Positions 35,746 to 44,992 of a DNA stretch of 64,000 nt are shown piece after piece; the first letter of the stretch is position 1, and every line of letters begins with the position of its first letter. The translations under genes and the position numbers were made by a program. The stretch covers positions 1 to 64,000 of the forward strand of contig NZ_JAUSUD010000016.1 of NCBI RefSeq assembly GCF_030813355.1. The letters run 5' to 3'. The notes under the pieces were generated by a model. It was not told the DNA's origin, did not search any database, and saw only the letters and a program-made list of their open reading frames with translations. The stretch comes from Metabacillus malikii. GTDB lineage: Bacteria > Bacillota > Bacilli > Bacillales > Bacillaceae.

Positions 35746-36738
35746 CTATTTTGCATATACATACTGTAATGCTTGTTCTGGTTCTGGATATGGTGCAGCC
35801 TCAGCATATTCCGTTGCCTCGTCTAGTAAAACCATAATGTCGAGGTCTATTTTCTCTACAATACTATCTGATAGAAGACCTATTCCAATTAAATAGTTTT
35901 TAAAGAGATTAATTGGATCATTATTTTTTGCATCCGTAACCTCTTTTTCTTCACGATAAACACGGTCATCATCATCACTGGAATGAGGCGTAAAGCGATA
36001 ACAGAGTGTTTCGATTAAAGTTGGTCCTTCGCCACGGCGACCTCTATCAGCTGCTTCCTTTACAGCTGCATATACCTCTAAAGGATCATTGCCATCAACT
36101 GTAACCCCTGGCATTCCATAACCAATTGCACGATCTGATATATTCTCACAAGCTACTTGCTTATTATATGGAATTGATATGGCATATTTATTGTTCTCAC
36201 ACATTAAAATAACAGGCAATTTATGCACCGCTGCAAAGTTAGCACCTTCATGAAAATCTCCTTGGTTTGAAGATCCTTCACCAAATGTAACGAAAGTAAC
36301 AAAGTCTTCCTTTTTCATTTTTCCAGCTAGTGCGATTCCAACTGCATGAGGCACTTGAGTTGTAACAGGAGAAGACCCTGTAACGATTCGATTTTTCTTT
36401 TGTCCGTAATGCCCCGGCATCTGTCTGCCACCTGAGTTAGGGTCTTCACTTTTCCCGTAACTAAAGAGCATAAGATCTTTAGCAGTCATACCAAACGTCA
36501 AGACGACACCCATATCACGATAATACGGCAATATATAATCTTTCTTTCTATCAAGAGCAAATGCTGCACCGACTTGGGCTGCTTCCTGACCTTGACACGA
36601 AACTGCAAAGTTAATTTTCCCTGCCCGATTTAATAACCATAATCGTTCATCAATCTTTCTTGCCATAACCATTGTTTGATACATTCTTATTACATCTTCA
36701 TCTGTTAACCCTAACGATTGGTGACGGTTTATTGTCAT
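35746..36738 (-). CDS. bkdAA: Branched-chain keto acid dehydrogenase E1 alpha
   Basis: 330 residues. Thiamine diphosphate motif GEGSSNQGDFHEGANFAA...CENNKYA is complete (about 153-185). The phosphorylation-loop-like RFTPHSSDDDD stretch is at about 248-258. Follows lpdV with a 65-bp gap. Confidence 0.95.
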   Translation of the reverse strand: MTINRHQSLGLTDEDVIRMYQTMVMARKIDERLWLLNRAGKINFAVSCQGQEAAQVGAAFALDRKKDYILPYYRDMGVVLTFGMTAKDLMLFSYGKSEDPNSGGRQMPGHYGQKKNRIVTGSSPVTTQVPHAVGIALAGKMKKEDFVTFVTFGEGSSNQGDFHEGANFAAVHKLPVILMCENNKYAISIPYNKQVACENISDRAIGYGMPGVTVDGNDPLEVYAAVKEAADRGRRGEGPTLIETLCYRFTPHSSDDDDRVYREEKEVTDAKNNDPINLFKNYLIGIGLLSDSIVEKIDLDIMVLLDEATEYAEAAPYPEPEQALQYVYAK

Positions 36739-36803
36739 ATATCATGACCTCCTAATCAATCTTTTTCATATGTCTGTTTTTTATAACTGTTGCACTTACA
36801 TGA

Positions 36804-38225
36804 TTAAAAATGAATTGCCTTTCCATATACACCTAGTGCAGCTTCTCCTATTGCCTCGGTTAATGAAGGGTGGGGGTGAATGGTATGAGAAAGTTCCCAC
36901 GGTGTTGCATCCAATACACGGGCAAGTGATGCCTCACCAATCATTTCCGTTACATTAGGACCAATCATATGTACACCCAATAAATCATCGGTATCCTCAT
37001 CAACTACTACTTTCACAAATCCTTCCGGTACACCATTAATAAGAGCTTTACCAATTGCCTTAAAAGGAAACTTTCCAATTTTCGTTTTATACCCTTTATT
37101 CCTAGCATCCATTTCTGTATATCCAATACTTGCAACTTCTGGTGAACTATAGACACATTTTGGCACTAATAACGGATTTAATGGGTATGTATGTTTATTT
37201 GCTATATGATTGACAGCAATTATCCCTTCATGTGAAGCAACATGGGCTAACTGTAACCCTCCGATCACATCACCAATTGCATAAATATGTGTCTCTTTCG
37301 TTTGATAAAATTCATTCGTTTTAATAAAACCGTTTTCTACAATTATATCTGTATTATCTAGTCCAAAACCTTCGATATTAGCTTGTCTACCAACAGAAAC
37401 AAGGATTTTCTCAGCTGTGAATGTCTTCATTTCATTTTTACAAGCTGCATCAACTGATACATTGTTATCTATTTTTATAGTCTCTGGTAATACTTTTGTG
37501 CTAGTTTCGATTGTGACCCCTTTCTTTTTTAAGAGTCGTTCCATCTCTTTTGATATTTCTTGGTCTTCAGTAGGTAATATATAATCATCGTATTCTATTA
37601 ATGTGACCTGGACATCAAAATCGGCTAACATTGAAGCCCACTCAACACCAATTACACCACCTCCAACGATAATAATAGATTTAGGCAAAGTCGTTAAATC
37701 AAGAGCCTCATCAGAGGTTAAAATAAAATCATGATCAACTGTTAATCCAGGTAGACTACGGGGCCTTGAACCAGTAGCAATAATCACATTTTTAGGTAAT
37801 AGCATCTCATTATCTTGACCATTATTCATTTCGACTGAAATTGTTCCTGGCAATGGTGAAAATATGGAGGGCCCTAAAATTCTTCCTACACCCTCATATA
37901 AATCAATTTTTCCCTTTTTCATTAACTGTTGCACACCGTTATGTAGTTGTTGAACAATTGATTGTTTTCGTTGTTGGACTTTTTCAAAATTCAACCTAAC
38001 ATCGGCTACTTCAATACCAAATTCATTACTCGTTTTTGATGATGCGTATACTTCAGCACTCCTTAAAAGTGCTTTTGTCGGAATACAGCCTTTATGTAAA
38101 CAAGTTCCACCAAGCTTATGTTTCTCGACGATTGCAGTTTTTAGGCCAAGTTGTGATGCACGTATCGCAGATACATATCCACCCGTTCCACCACCTAAAA
38201 TGACTAAATCATATTCTGTAGCCAA
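36804..38225 (-). CDS. lpdV: Dihydrolipoamide dehydrogenase (E3 of BKD)
   Basis: 473 residues. FAD motif ILGGGTGGYVSAIRASQLG, redox disulfide GGTCLHKGCIPTKAL (C42/C47), NAD motif IVGGGVIGVEWASML and the catalytic HPHPSLTEAIGEA histidine segment near the end. Reoxidises the lipoyl groups of BkdB. Confidence 0.95.
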   Translation of the reverse strand: MATEYDLVILGGGTGGYVSAIRASQLGLKTAIVEKHKLGGTCLHKGCIPTKALLRSAEVYASSKTSNEFGIEVADVRLNFEKVQQRKQSIVQQLHNGVQQLMKKGKIDLYEGVGRILGPSIFSPLPGTISVEMNNGQDNEMLLPKNVIIATGSRPRSLPGLTVDHDFILTSDEALDLTTLPKSIIIVGGGVIGVEWASMLADFDVQVTLIEYDDYILPTEDQEISKEMERLLKKKGVTIETSTKVLPETIKIDNNVSVDAACKNEMKTFTAEKILVSVGRQANIEGFGLDNTDIIVENGFIKTNEFYQTKETHIYAIGDVIGGLQLAHVASHEGIIAVNHIANKHTYPLNPLLVPKCVYSSPEVASIGYTEMDARNKGYKTKIGKFPFKAIGKALINGVPEGFVKVVVDEDTDDLLGVHMIGPNVTEMIGEASLARVLDATPWELSHTIHPHPSLTEAIGEAALGVYGKAIHF

Positions 38226-38359
38226 AATCCATTACCTCCTCCTATTTGATGTTTACTTATATGTACAATTCGAATTCAATATTTCGGGAAATTTTATCCT
38301 GTACGCTTTTAAAATAACGATTTGCTTTCAATAGTTTTCAATGAACTATGTACAAACAC

Positions 38360-39436
38360 TTAAGATGGATACATTTTTACTTTTTCCTCACCTCTTAATA
38401 TACGCAAGGCACCTTCAGCAAGAGCTTGAAGTTCATTTTCTCCAGGGTAGACATGAACATCTGCTATCCAATCAACATAGGATGAAATTTCTTTTACAAA
38501 TTTTTCACTATGTGCTAGTTCACCCGTTAAAACAATGGCCTCAACTGCTCCTTGCAATACAGCACTAGCAGCTCCAATTTCCTTTGCTATTTGATAAGCC
38601 ATTGCTGAATAGATTAGATTTGCAGACTTATTTCCATCTTCAATCATTTTTTCTATTTTCGATACATCACTTGTTCCTAAATACCCTATTAGACCAGCAT
38701 TACCGATAATCTGAGTCATCATTTCATCACGAGAATACTCTCCAGAATAACATAAGGAGAGGAGATCTCCGGAAGGAACTGAACCTGCCCTTTCCAAACT
38801 AAACGGTCCATCTCCATGCAACCCATTGTTCACATCAATCACACGGCCATTTTTATGTACACCAACTGTTATTCCGCCACCCATATGAGTGACAATTAAA
38901 TTTAAATCTTCGTACTTCTTATGTATTTCGGAAGCAACGCGTCTAGCTACAGCTTTTTGGTTCAAAGCGTGGAAGATGCTTCTTCTTTCAATCGATGGTA
39001 AGCCAGAAATTTTTGCAATTGGCTCCATTTCATCAACTACGACAGGATCTACAATATATGACGCGATATTTAACCTAGATGCTATGTCAAATGCAATAAT
39101 CCCCCCAAAATTTGATGGGTGCTGACCTGCAAAACCATTTCTTAAATCTTCTAGCATCAATTCATTAACAAGATAAGTACCTCCTTGTATCGGGCGAAGC
39201 AATCCACCTCTACCACAGACAGCACTTATTTTAGATATATTGATACCTTCCCAATCAAGAGTTTCTAATATTGCCTGTGTACGATATTTGCAATTTTCTG
39301 TAACACTTGTAGTCTCATTTATTGTTTTTCTATCGTGGTCAATCATTTTCTCATACACTGAACGTTCATTATCAAAGATACCAATTTTTGTTGATGTAGA
39401 GCCAGGATTTAGTACGAGAACACGATATTCATTCAC
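38360..39436 (-). CDS. buk: Butyrate kinase
   Basis: 358 residues, ASKHA-fold acetokinase family. N-terminal phosphate motif [14 protein letters not shown] and [11 protein letters not shown] (about 183-193). With Ptb it interconverts branched acyl-CoA, acyl phosphate and acid with ATP formation. Upstream of it copy D of the repeat fills the gap to bcd. Confidence 0.94.
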   Translation of the reverse strand: MNEYRVLVLNPGSTSTKIGIFDNERSVYEKMIDHDRKTINETTSVTENCKYRTQAILETLDWEGINISKISAVCGRGGLLRPIQGGTYLVNELMLEDLRNGFAGQHPSNFGGIIAFDIASRLNIASYIVDPVVVDEMEPIAKISGLPSIERRSIFHALNQKAVARRVASEIHKKYEDLNLIVTHMGGGITVGVHKNGRVIDVNNGLHGDGPFSLERAGSVPSGDLLSLCYSGEYSRDEMMTQIIGNAGLIGYLGTSDVSKIEKMIEDGNKSANLIYSAMAYQIAKEIGAASAVLQGAVEAIVLTGELAHSEKFVKEISSYVDWIADVHVYPGENELQALAEGALRILRGEEKVKMYPS

Positions 39437-39486
39437 TTAACTGTACCTCCGCTGCAAACCCTATTAATTTATTTTTATTTCTTCTA

Positions 39487-39824
39487 GGCTGTTTTCGTAA
39501 ACATTGTTGCTTTTAACTCAGTTGTCGTTTAGGGTTGGTCTCCTCTTGCAGTACTCACGGGTAGCGGGGTGGGTGGTGAACCTCATAGCTCCTTGAGACA
39601 CGAACAAGCAAATTTCGGTCATCTCCCTACAATAAGTCATCATCGATGCCCGTCTCTAGTTTGTACGTCGATGGGCAAGCCGCCTACGCTTTTCGTACTC
39701 CTCAGCGTAAACGCTTGCTCACGTCTCACCTCTCCCACGCATCCCGCAGGAGTCTCTCAGGTCAGCTCCAACAAACCCTAAAAAAAGAATAGTGCAAAAA
39801 GCCACAATCTTTTAGAAAAGAGCC
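39487..39824 (+). repeat. MITE-like element, copy D (bcd-buk gap)
   Basis: 338 bp from GGCTGTTTTCG to GAAAAGAGCC. Its right end is one base from the bcd stop codon. No clear target duplication (TTCTTCTA versus ATTATAAT). Relative to copy C it lacks about 40 bp between two TCGAT strings, as expected for deletion by short direct repeats. Confidence 0.85.
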
Positions 39825-39825
39825 A

Positions 39826-40923
39826 TTATAATTTATGTGTTAATACATGTTTTTCCTTTAATAAAAACTGACTTCGTGAATTTCTAATTCTATCGATCCG
39901 TTCTTCGGCCAATCGATCAGCCGCTTTATAAGTAGGAATTTGTTGACCCTTTGAGATTTCAAGGATTCTCTCTATATTATTGTAGATTGTTTCAACCTTC
40001 TTTAAGGCACGCTCACGGTTGTAACCATTTAATTCATCAGCGACATTAATAACCCCACCTGCATTAATGACATAATCTGGGGCATAAATAATTCCCATTT
40101 CGTGGAGTATATCTCCGTGAACTGTATCTTTTAGTTGATTATTCGCTGCCCCAGCAATTACTTTTGCCTTCAATTGAGGTATTGTTTCATCATTAATAAC
40201 TGCACCTAGTGCACACGGAGCAAAAATATCACATTCGACATTGTAAATTTGATTAGGTTCTACTGCTGATGCACCAAATTCAACTACAACCCGATTTACA
40301 GCTTCTTTGTTTATATCTGTGACGATTAGCTTTGCACCTTCATCATTTAGATATTTACAAAGATGATATGCTACATTACCTACCCCTTGAACCGCTATTA
40401 TCTTTCCATTTAACATATCTGAACCGAATGCTTCCTTTGCAGCCGCCTTCATCCCACGATAGACACCGTAAGCAGTGACAGGTGATGGGTTACCAGAAGA
40501 TCCGAACGCAGGGGATATTCCTGTAACAAAATCTGTTTCTTCGTGGATGATATCCATGTCCTCTACAGTTGTCCCTACATCTTCAGCTGTAATATAGCGA
40601 CCGTTTAACGATTGAATATATCTTCCGAACGCTCTAAACATCTCTTCATTTTTATCCTTTTTAGGGTCGCCGATTATAACTGTTTTCCCCCCACCGAGAT
40701 TTAAACCTGCTACAGCATTTTTATAGGTCATACCTCGAGCAAGACGAAGAGCATCTTCAATTGCTGCTTCTTCTGATTCATAGTTCCACATTCTCGTACC
40801 GCCTAAGGCTGGTCCTAATGTTGTATCGTGAATTGCAATAATTGCTTTTAAACCAGACTGCTTATCTTGGCAAAATACCAATTGTTCATAATCGTAGGTT
40901 TTCATATAGTTAAAAATATTCAT
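39826..40923 (-). CDS. bcd: Leucine (branched-chain amino acid) dehydrogenase
   Basis: 365 residues. Deaminates Leu, Ile and Val to 2-oxo acids with NAD+, feeding the BKD complex. Catalytic lysine in [15 protein letters not shown] (K80 region), the conserved [10 protein letters not shown] segment and the Rossmann motif [20 protein letters not shown] lies six bases before the start. Follows ptb by 25 bp. Confidence 0.95.
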   Translation of the reverse strand: MNIFNYMKTYDYEQLVFCQDKQSGLKAIIAIHDTTLGPALGGTRMWNYESEEAAIEDALRLARGMTYKNAVAGLNLGGGKTVIIGDPKKDKNEEMFRAFGRYIQSLNGRYITAEDVGTTVEDMDIIHEETDFVTGISPAFGSSGNPSPVTAYGVYRGMKAAAKEAFGSDMLNGKIIAVQGVGNVAYHLCKYLNDEGAKLIVTDINKEAVNRVVVEFGASAVEPNQIYNVECDIFAPCALGAVINDETIPQLKAKVIAGAANNQLKDTVHGDILHEMGIIYAPDYVINAGGVINVADELNGYNRERALKKVETIYNNIERILEISKGQQIPTYKAADRLAEERIDRIRNSRSQFLLKEKHVLTHKL

Positions 40924-40948
40924 GATGTCTCCTCCTAGTTTATTCCAA

Positions 40949-41842
40949 TTATAACGAACATATTGATAAGGCTAGTGAATATAGCTTTGCTTCTAATGAA
41001 TCAGCGCGGCTAGTAAAAACAATTGGTGTCTTCGCTCCAACTATAAAAGCTCCTACTTTAGCTTTCCCAAAATAAACTAATGATTTATATAGCACGTTTC
41101 CTACTTCTATATTAGGTACGACGATAATATCTGCCTTGCCAGCAATTTCACTATCAATTCCTTTTTGTCTAGCGGATATGACAGATATTGCATTATCTAG
41201 TGCTAGTGGCCCCTCTATTTGGCAATTTTTAATTTGTCCTCTACGATTCATTAATGTTAATGCTGCAGCATCAATTGTTGCTTGCATTGATGGATTAACT
41301 TCCTCAACTGCTGCAAGGGCAATGACGTTCGGATTTACTATTCCAATTGAATTTGCAACTTTTACTGCATTCTCGATAATATACTTTTTTTCCATCAAAC
41401 TAGGCGCAATGTTCATTGCCGCATCTGTGACGATTAATAGTTGTTGATAATCAGGTATTTCAAAAACTGCAACATGTGATAATCCGCTTGTACTCTTTAA
41501 TCCATACGCATTATTTAATACTGTTTTTAGTAGCAATCTTGAAGGGATATTTCCCTTCATTAGAATAGTAGCTTGATTTGAATCAACAGCTCTCACTGCT
41601 AAATGTGCAGCATCTTCTTTAGAAATAGCATGTACAATTTGCAGTGCTTCATCGTCAGGTATACTATTTTCATTCAAATACTTTCTGATTACATATTCAT
41701 CTCCGACTAGGAGGAACTTCGCTAACTTCAATGTCAATGCCTCTATTACAAAATCAATACTCTCTCTATTATCGGCACCTGCTATCGCTACTACAACTTT
41801 CTGTTTCAATGATGCACTTTTTAGCAAATTATTTAATCGCAT
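40949..41842 (-). CDS. ptb: Phosphate butyryltransferase
   Basis: 297 residues, phosphate acyltransferase family. N-terminal [10 protein letters not shown] and the C-terminal [32 protein letters not shown]-like signature are typical (written in part here: [14 protein letters not shown]). Converts branched acyl-CoA to acyl phosphate for Buk. First structural gene of the bkd operon behind bkdR. Confidence 0.93.
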   Translation of the reverse strand: MRLNNLLKSASLKQKVVVAIAGADNRESIDFVIEALTLKLAKFLLVGDEYVIRKYLNENSIPDDEALQIVHAISKEDAAHLAVRAVDSNQATILMKGNIPSRLLLKTVLNNAYGLKSTSGLSHVAVFEIPDYQQLLIVTDAAMNIAPSLMEKKYIIENAVKVANSIGIVNPNVIALAAVEEVNPSMQATIDAAALTLMNRRGQIKNCQIEGPLALDNAISVISARQKGIDSEIAGKADIIVVPNIEVGNVLYKSLVYFGKAKVGAFIVGAKTPIVFTSRADSLEAKLYSLALSICSL

Positions 41843-41920
41843 CTAATCACGTATCCTCTCTTTAGAAAGATACAAAGGTGTTTACATTGTTTTAAAACCA
41901 AAATTTTCACTATCGATACT

Positions 41921-41950
41921 ATCATATAACGTATATGCACTTATTTGCAA
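41921..41950 (-). promoter_or_regulatory. Sigma-A-like promoter of the ptb-bkd operon
   Basis: Minus strand: -35 TTGCAA (41945-41950), 18-bp spacer, -10 TATGAT (41921-41926). The -35 is the centre of the palindrome at 41942-41953. I could not find a -24/-12 (GG-N10-GC) sigma-54 promoter anywhere in the bkdR-ptb gap. Confidence 0.45.
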
Positions 41951-41981
41951 ATATTGATTTAAAATTTGCTATTATTTGCAA
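41942..41981. promoter_or_regulatory. Candidate BkdR operator: palindrome plus direct repeat
   Basis: TATTTGCAAATA (41942-41953) is a perfect 12-bp palindrome. TTATTTGCAA occurs at 41941-41950 and again at 41972-41981, a distance of 31 bp or about three helix turns, placing both copies on one face of DNA. The second copy lies in the last codons of bkdR. Binding by BkdR is inferred from position. Confidence 0.45.
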
Positions 41982-43977
41982 GGTTGTATTTTTCGATTTT
42001 ATAATATAAATTTCTTAAAGATATTCCTAATGCCTTCGCTGTTTTCGTACGATTATATCGGTACTTTTCTAAAGATTGTTTAATTACGTCTTTCTCAACT
42101 CTTTCAACCGTTTCAGCTAGTGTTTCCTCTTTATAGCCAATATCCGAATTAGGTTGTATGGAAACATCTAAAGCTTTTGGTAACCGAAGATGGTGGGCAT
42201 CAATTGTTATTGCATTCGGCTCCATCATCATTATTGTACGTGCCAATATATTATCAAGTTCACGTATATTGCCAGGCCAATCATACTCTTTTAAAATTTG
42301 CAGTGCATCCGATGTAATCTCTTTAATATTTCTCCCAAAATCATAATTATGCTTATTTAAATACTTTTCACATAGTAAAGATATATCCTCACTTCTTTCC
42401 TTCAATGACGGTAAAGAAATAGAATATCGATTTAGTTGGTAATATAATTCTTCAAGAAATGTTCCATCCGCCATCGCCTTCTCGATATTAATCATTGTTG
42501 CCGCAATCACTCGAACATTAATTACCTTACCCCTTGCGATTTGATGAGTACTTATTAAATCCAGGAGCTTCCGCTGCATTTCCATTGTTAAAATACCAAT
42601 TTCATCAAAGTATACTGTTCCATTATCAGCTTCTTCTAGCAAGCCTTTCTCACCATTAACACAACCAAATAGTTGTTTCTCAGCTTCAATATCTCTTAAT
42701 TCAGAACAATTGACACGAATAAATTTATTATATTTTCGTTCACTAGCACTATGAATTGCTTGAGCAAAGAGGTTTTTCCCTGTTCCAGTATTACCTCTAA
42801 GTAAAATGGTAACTGGCGTTTTTGCACCAAATTTCGCTTGGTGGATAGCTACCTTTAGTTGTTCATGTTTGCCAATTATATCCTCAAAGGAATATTTCCC
42901 TTCTAAATTACGGATAATTTGCCGTGCCCGATTTAAACCACTTTTTATGTTCACTATTTCCGACACGTCTTTCACTACACCAACGCTTCCTACTAATTTC
43001 CCATCCACAATTATAGGGTCATATGTAGCCTTCACCTCTTTTGTATTCTCAATTTGTATGACTACTTCACGGATAGGTCTTCGGGTTGTCAATGTTTTTA
43101 AGTGCAACATTTCAAGTTCTGAACGATTGCCATTTATTTTTTTACCGATAATTAGGTCCTTCGATAAACCTGTAAGATTTGCAAATGCCTGGTTCATATA
43201 TAAATAACGTCCTTCTTCATCAACTACTGATAATGACTCATCAGATGATTGGATGATACTGGCTAACATCATTTGAAAACCTTTTATATTTGTCACTTCA
43301 TTTGCTAATTTTAAGACATCTGAATATTCTCTTAGTATCATTAATACACCATGAAGAATTCCTGACTTATCGATTAGTGGTAGATAGGTAGTAATTACTT
43401 TTGTCTTATTAGCTAACTCTATTTCTTGATTCACTTTCATCTCACGACTTTTAAGTATGTCTGTAATTCTACTAGTAGGAATTACCTCACTAACTTTAAT
43501 ACCAATTACACTTTTCGTTAACATCCCGATTAAATGTTGGGCACATTCATTAATGAAAGTGATATTCTCATCTCTATCAACTACAATAAATCCGTCATGA
43601 CAAGTATTAAAAATTAGATTAAGCATATCTGCTTCTAAATTTAAATTTGCCAACGATTCGATGAAACCGCTACAAATTGTTGCCCAAATTGAAGAATGCT
43701 GATATGGAATTACTGTTATGTTGTTTGTTTTTACGGTTAAATCTTGCTTTAAAGCCTCTGTATCTCCAGTCGTATCATAGATGATATGTATGTTTTTATT
43801 TTTACATTCGTCCCAACTATTATACGTCGGAATATTCATTTGCAAGGCATCATTAATACCTATAGCTGTCTTATCTTTCTCTATTATTGCTACTATCTTC
43901 ATCCCGTTAATTTTAGATATTGCATGTAAGAAAGCAACACCCTCTTCTTTTGCCCCAATTATTAAAACGTTTTGCAC
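41959..43977 (-). CDS. bkdR: BkdR-type regulator, degenerate enhancer-binding protein
   Basis: 672 residues, same position and domain order as B. subtilis BkdR: Rossmann-like N-terminus (VLIIGAKEEGVAFL), two PAS domains (about 115-215 and 235-340), AAA+ domain (about 363-595) and Fis-type helix-turn-helix (NRTKTAKALGISLRNLYYKI, 642-661). Walker A GNTGTGKN (395-402) and Walker B YFDEI (456-460) remain. The GAFTGA loop that contacts sigma-54 is absent: LFGCVNGEKGLLEEAD (436-451) runs straight on. The arginine-finger segment reads FLEELYYQL (507-515) where activators have R at both positions. The pre-sensor loop is also shortened. No frameshift is seen. It may therefore act without sigma-54, TyrR-like. 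GTG start with GGAGGA upstream. Confidence 0.88.
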   Translation of the reverse strand: MQNVLIIGAKEEGVAFLHAISKINGMKIVAIIEKDKTAIGINDALQMNIPTYNSWDECKNKNIHIIYDTTGDTEALKQDLTVKTNNITVIPYQHSSIWATICSGFIESLANLNLEADMLNLIFNTCHDGFIVVDRDENITFINECAQHLIGMLTKSVIGIKVSEVIPTSRITDILKSREMKVNQEIELANKTKVITTYLPLIDKSGILHGVLMILREYSDVLKLANEVTNIKGFQMMLASIIQSSDESLSVVDEEGRYLYMNQAFANLTGLSKDLIIGKKINGNRSELEMLHLKTLTTRRPIREVVIQIENTKEVKATYDPIIVDGKLVGSVGVVKDVSEIVNIKSGLNRARQIIRNLEGKYSFEDIIGKHEQLKVAIHQAKFGAKTPVTILLRGNTGTGKNLFAQAIHSASERKYNKFIRVNCSELRDIEAEKQLFGCVNGEKGLLEEADNGTVYFDEIGILTMEMQRKLLDLISTHQIARGKVINVRVIAATMINIEKAMADGTFLEELYYQLNRYSISLPSLKERSEDISLLCEKYLNKHNYDFGRNIKEITSDALQILKEYDWPGNIRELDNILARTIMMMEPNAITIDAHHLRLPKALDVSIQPNSDIGYKEETLAETVERVEKDVIKQSLEKYRYNRTKTAKALGISLRNLYYKIEKYNLANNSKF

Positions 43978-44032
43978 GACGATTCCTCCAAATTACATGT
44001 AATGCTATTAATGATAGTAGTTTTATATGAAA

Positions 44033-44404
44033 GGCTGTTTTCGTAGACATTGTTGCTTTGTACTTAGATGTCGTTATCGGTTGGTCTCCTCTTGCAGGTT
44101 CTCACGAGCAGCAGGGTTGGGTGGTAAGCCTAATAGCTTCGGCTGCTACCCGCTGCCAAACTTCAGCCTGCGATAAGTCATCATCGATTCTCCAAACAGA
44201 CCATCGTAATATCTTTAGTTTTACTCAATGCCCGTCTCTAGTTTGTACATCGATGTGCAAGCTGCCTACGCTTTTCGATCACCTCAGCGTAAAGCCTGCT
44301 CACGACTCACCTTTCCCACGCATCCCACATGAATCTCGCACCTATGCTCCAACCAACCCTTAATAAAGTTTGGACTAAAAGCAACAATCTTTTAGAAAAG
44401 AGCC
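44033..44404 (+). repeat. MITE-like element, copy E (upstream of bkdR)
   Basis: 372 bp with termini GGCTGTTTTCG and GAAAAGAGCC. Flanks ATATGAAA (44025-44032) and ATTTGAAA (44405-44412) agree at 7 of 8 bases. It fills most of the 600-bp bkdR-yqzF gap and separates bkdR from any upstream promoter beyond 44404. Confidence 0.87.
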
Positions 44405-44576
44405 ATTTGAAAAGTTGTATTGATAGATAAAAAGTGTTTTAAAATTTATCGTTATGGTTATACACTCACACCTTGCAAAAAATTGCACACTTATATGATA
44501 GCCTATTAATTAGACCTTGACAAATATAGTCTAGAAACAGACAATTAATGATGAATCAAAGAAAGGACAAATATAG

Positions 44577-44816
44577 ATGTCAAGAATAATAGCACTGTTA
44601 ATAATGGTAATTCCAGCTGCACTAGCAGCATATGGCGTTAAATTAATGAGAGATATGACATTTGGAGAACTGACTTATCCAATACCGTATTTGTGGTTAC
44701 AATTTATACTTGGTCTTATATTATTTCTAGGCGGACTTAGTTTTGTTGCAGGTTTTGTATTTTACAGGGACAGAAAGCGAAACAAAGTACAGACGAGGTT
44801 TTCTAAGAAGAACTGA
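44577..44816 (+). CDS. yqzF: DUF2627 family membrane protein YqzF
   Basis: 79 residues with two membrane helices (about 4-22 and 38-62) and a basic C-terminus RDRKRNKVQTRF. The family is found next to bkdR in Bacillaceae, which fits here. Function unknown. AAAGGA precedes the start. Confidence 0.82.
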   Translation: MSRIIALLIMVIPAALAAYGVKLMRDMTFGELTYPIPYLWLQFILGLILFLGGLSFVAGFVFYRDRKRNKVQTRFSKKN

Positions 44817-44878
44817 CAGAGAATAAAGTGACAAAGTTTTCACTCTATATAAGCTCTCAGTACAAACGAAAAGAGGGC

Positions 44879-44976
44879 GACTCAAAAAGGGTAAGACTTT
44901 ACTCAAAACTATCTATAGATTGATATAAGGCGATTAATCTATATCTAGTGATTGTAAAATCTAACCCGTTTGAGTC
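44879..44976 (-). repeat. GACTCAA-bounded structured element, copy 1
   Basis: 98 nt closed by GACTCAAA/TTTGAGTC arms, with a second helix GGGT.AGA/TCT.ACCC just inside and a central hairpin (TAGATT.AT/AT.AATCTA). It follows the glpQ stop by 16 bases and on the minus strand ends in a CTTTTTGAGTCGCCCTC segment, so it may form a large terminator. Compare 55271-55370. Confidence 0.6.
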
Positions 44977-44992
44977 TATTTATAGGAACATT

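Noticed and set aside
41873-41889. TGTAAACACCTTTGTAT on the minus strand as sigma-54 promoter of ptb
   Set aside because: It resembles TGGCAC-N5-TTGCA only loosely and lacks both invariant pairs (GG at -24, GC at -12).
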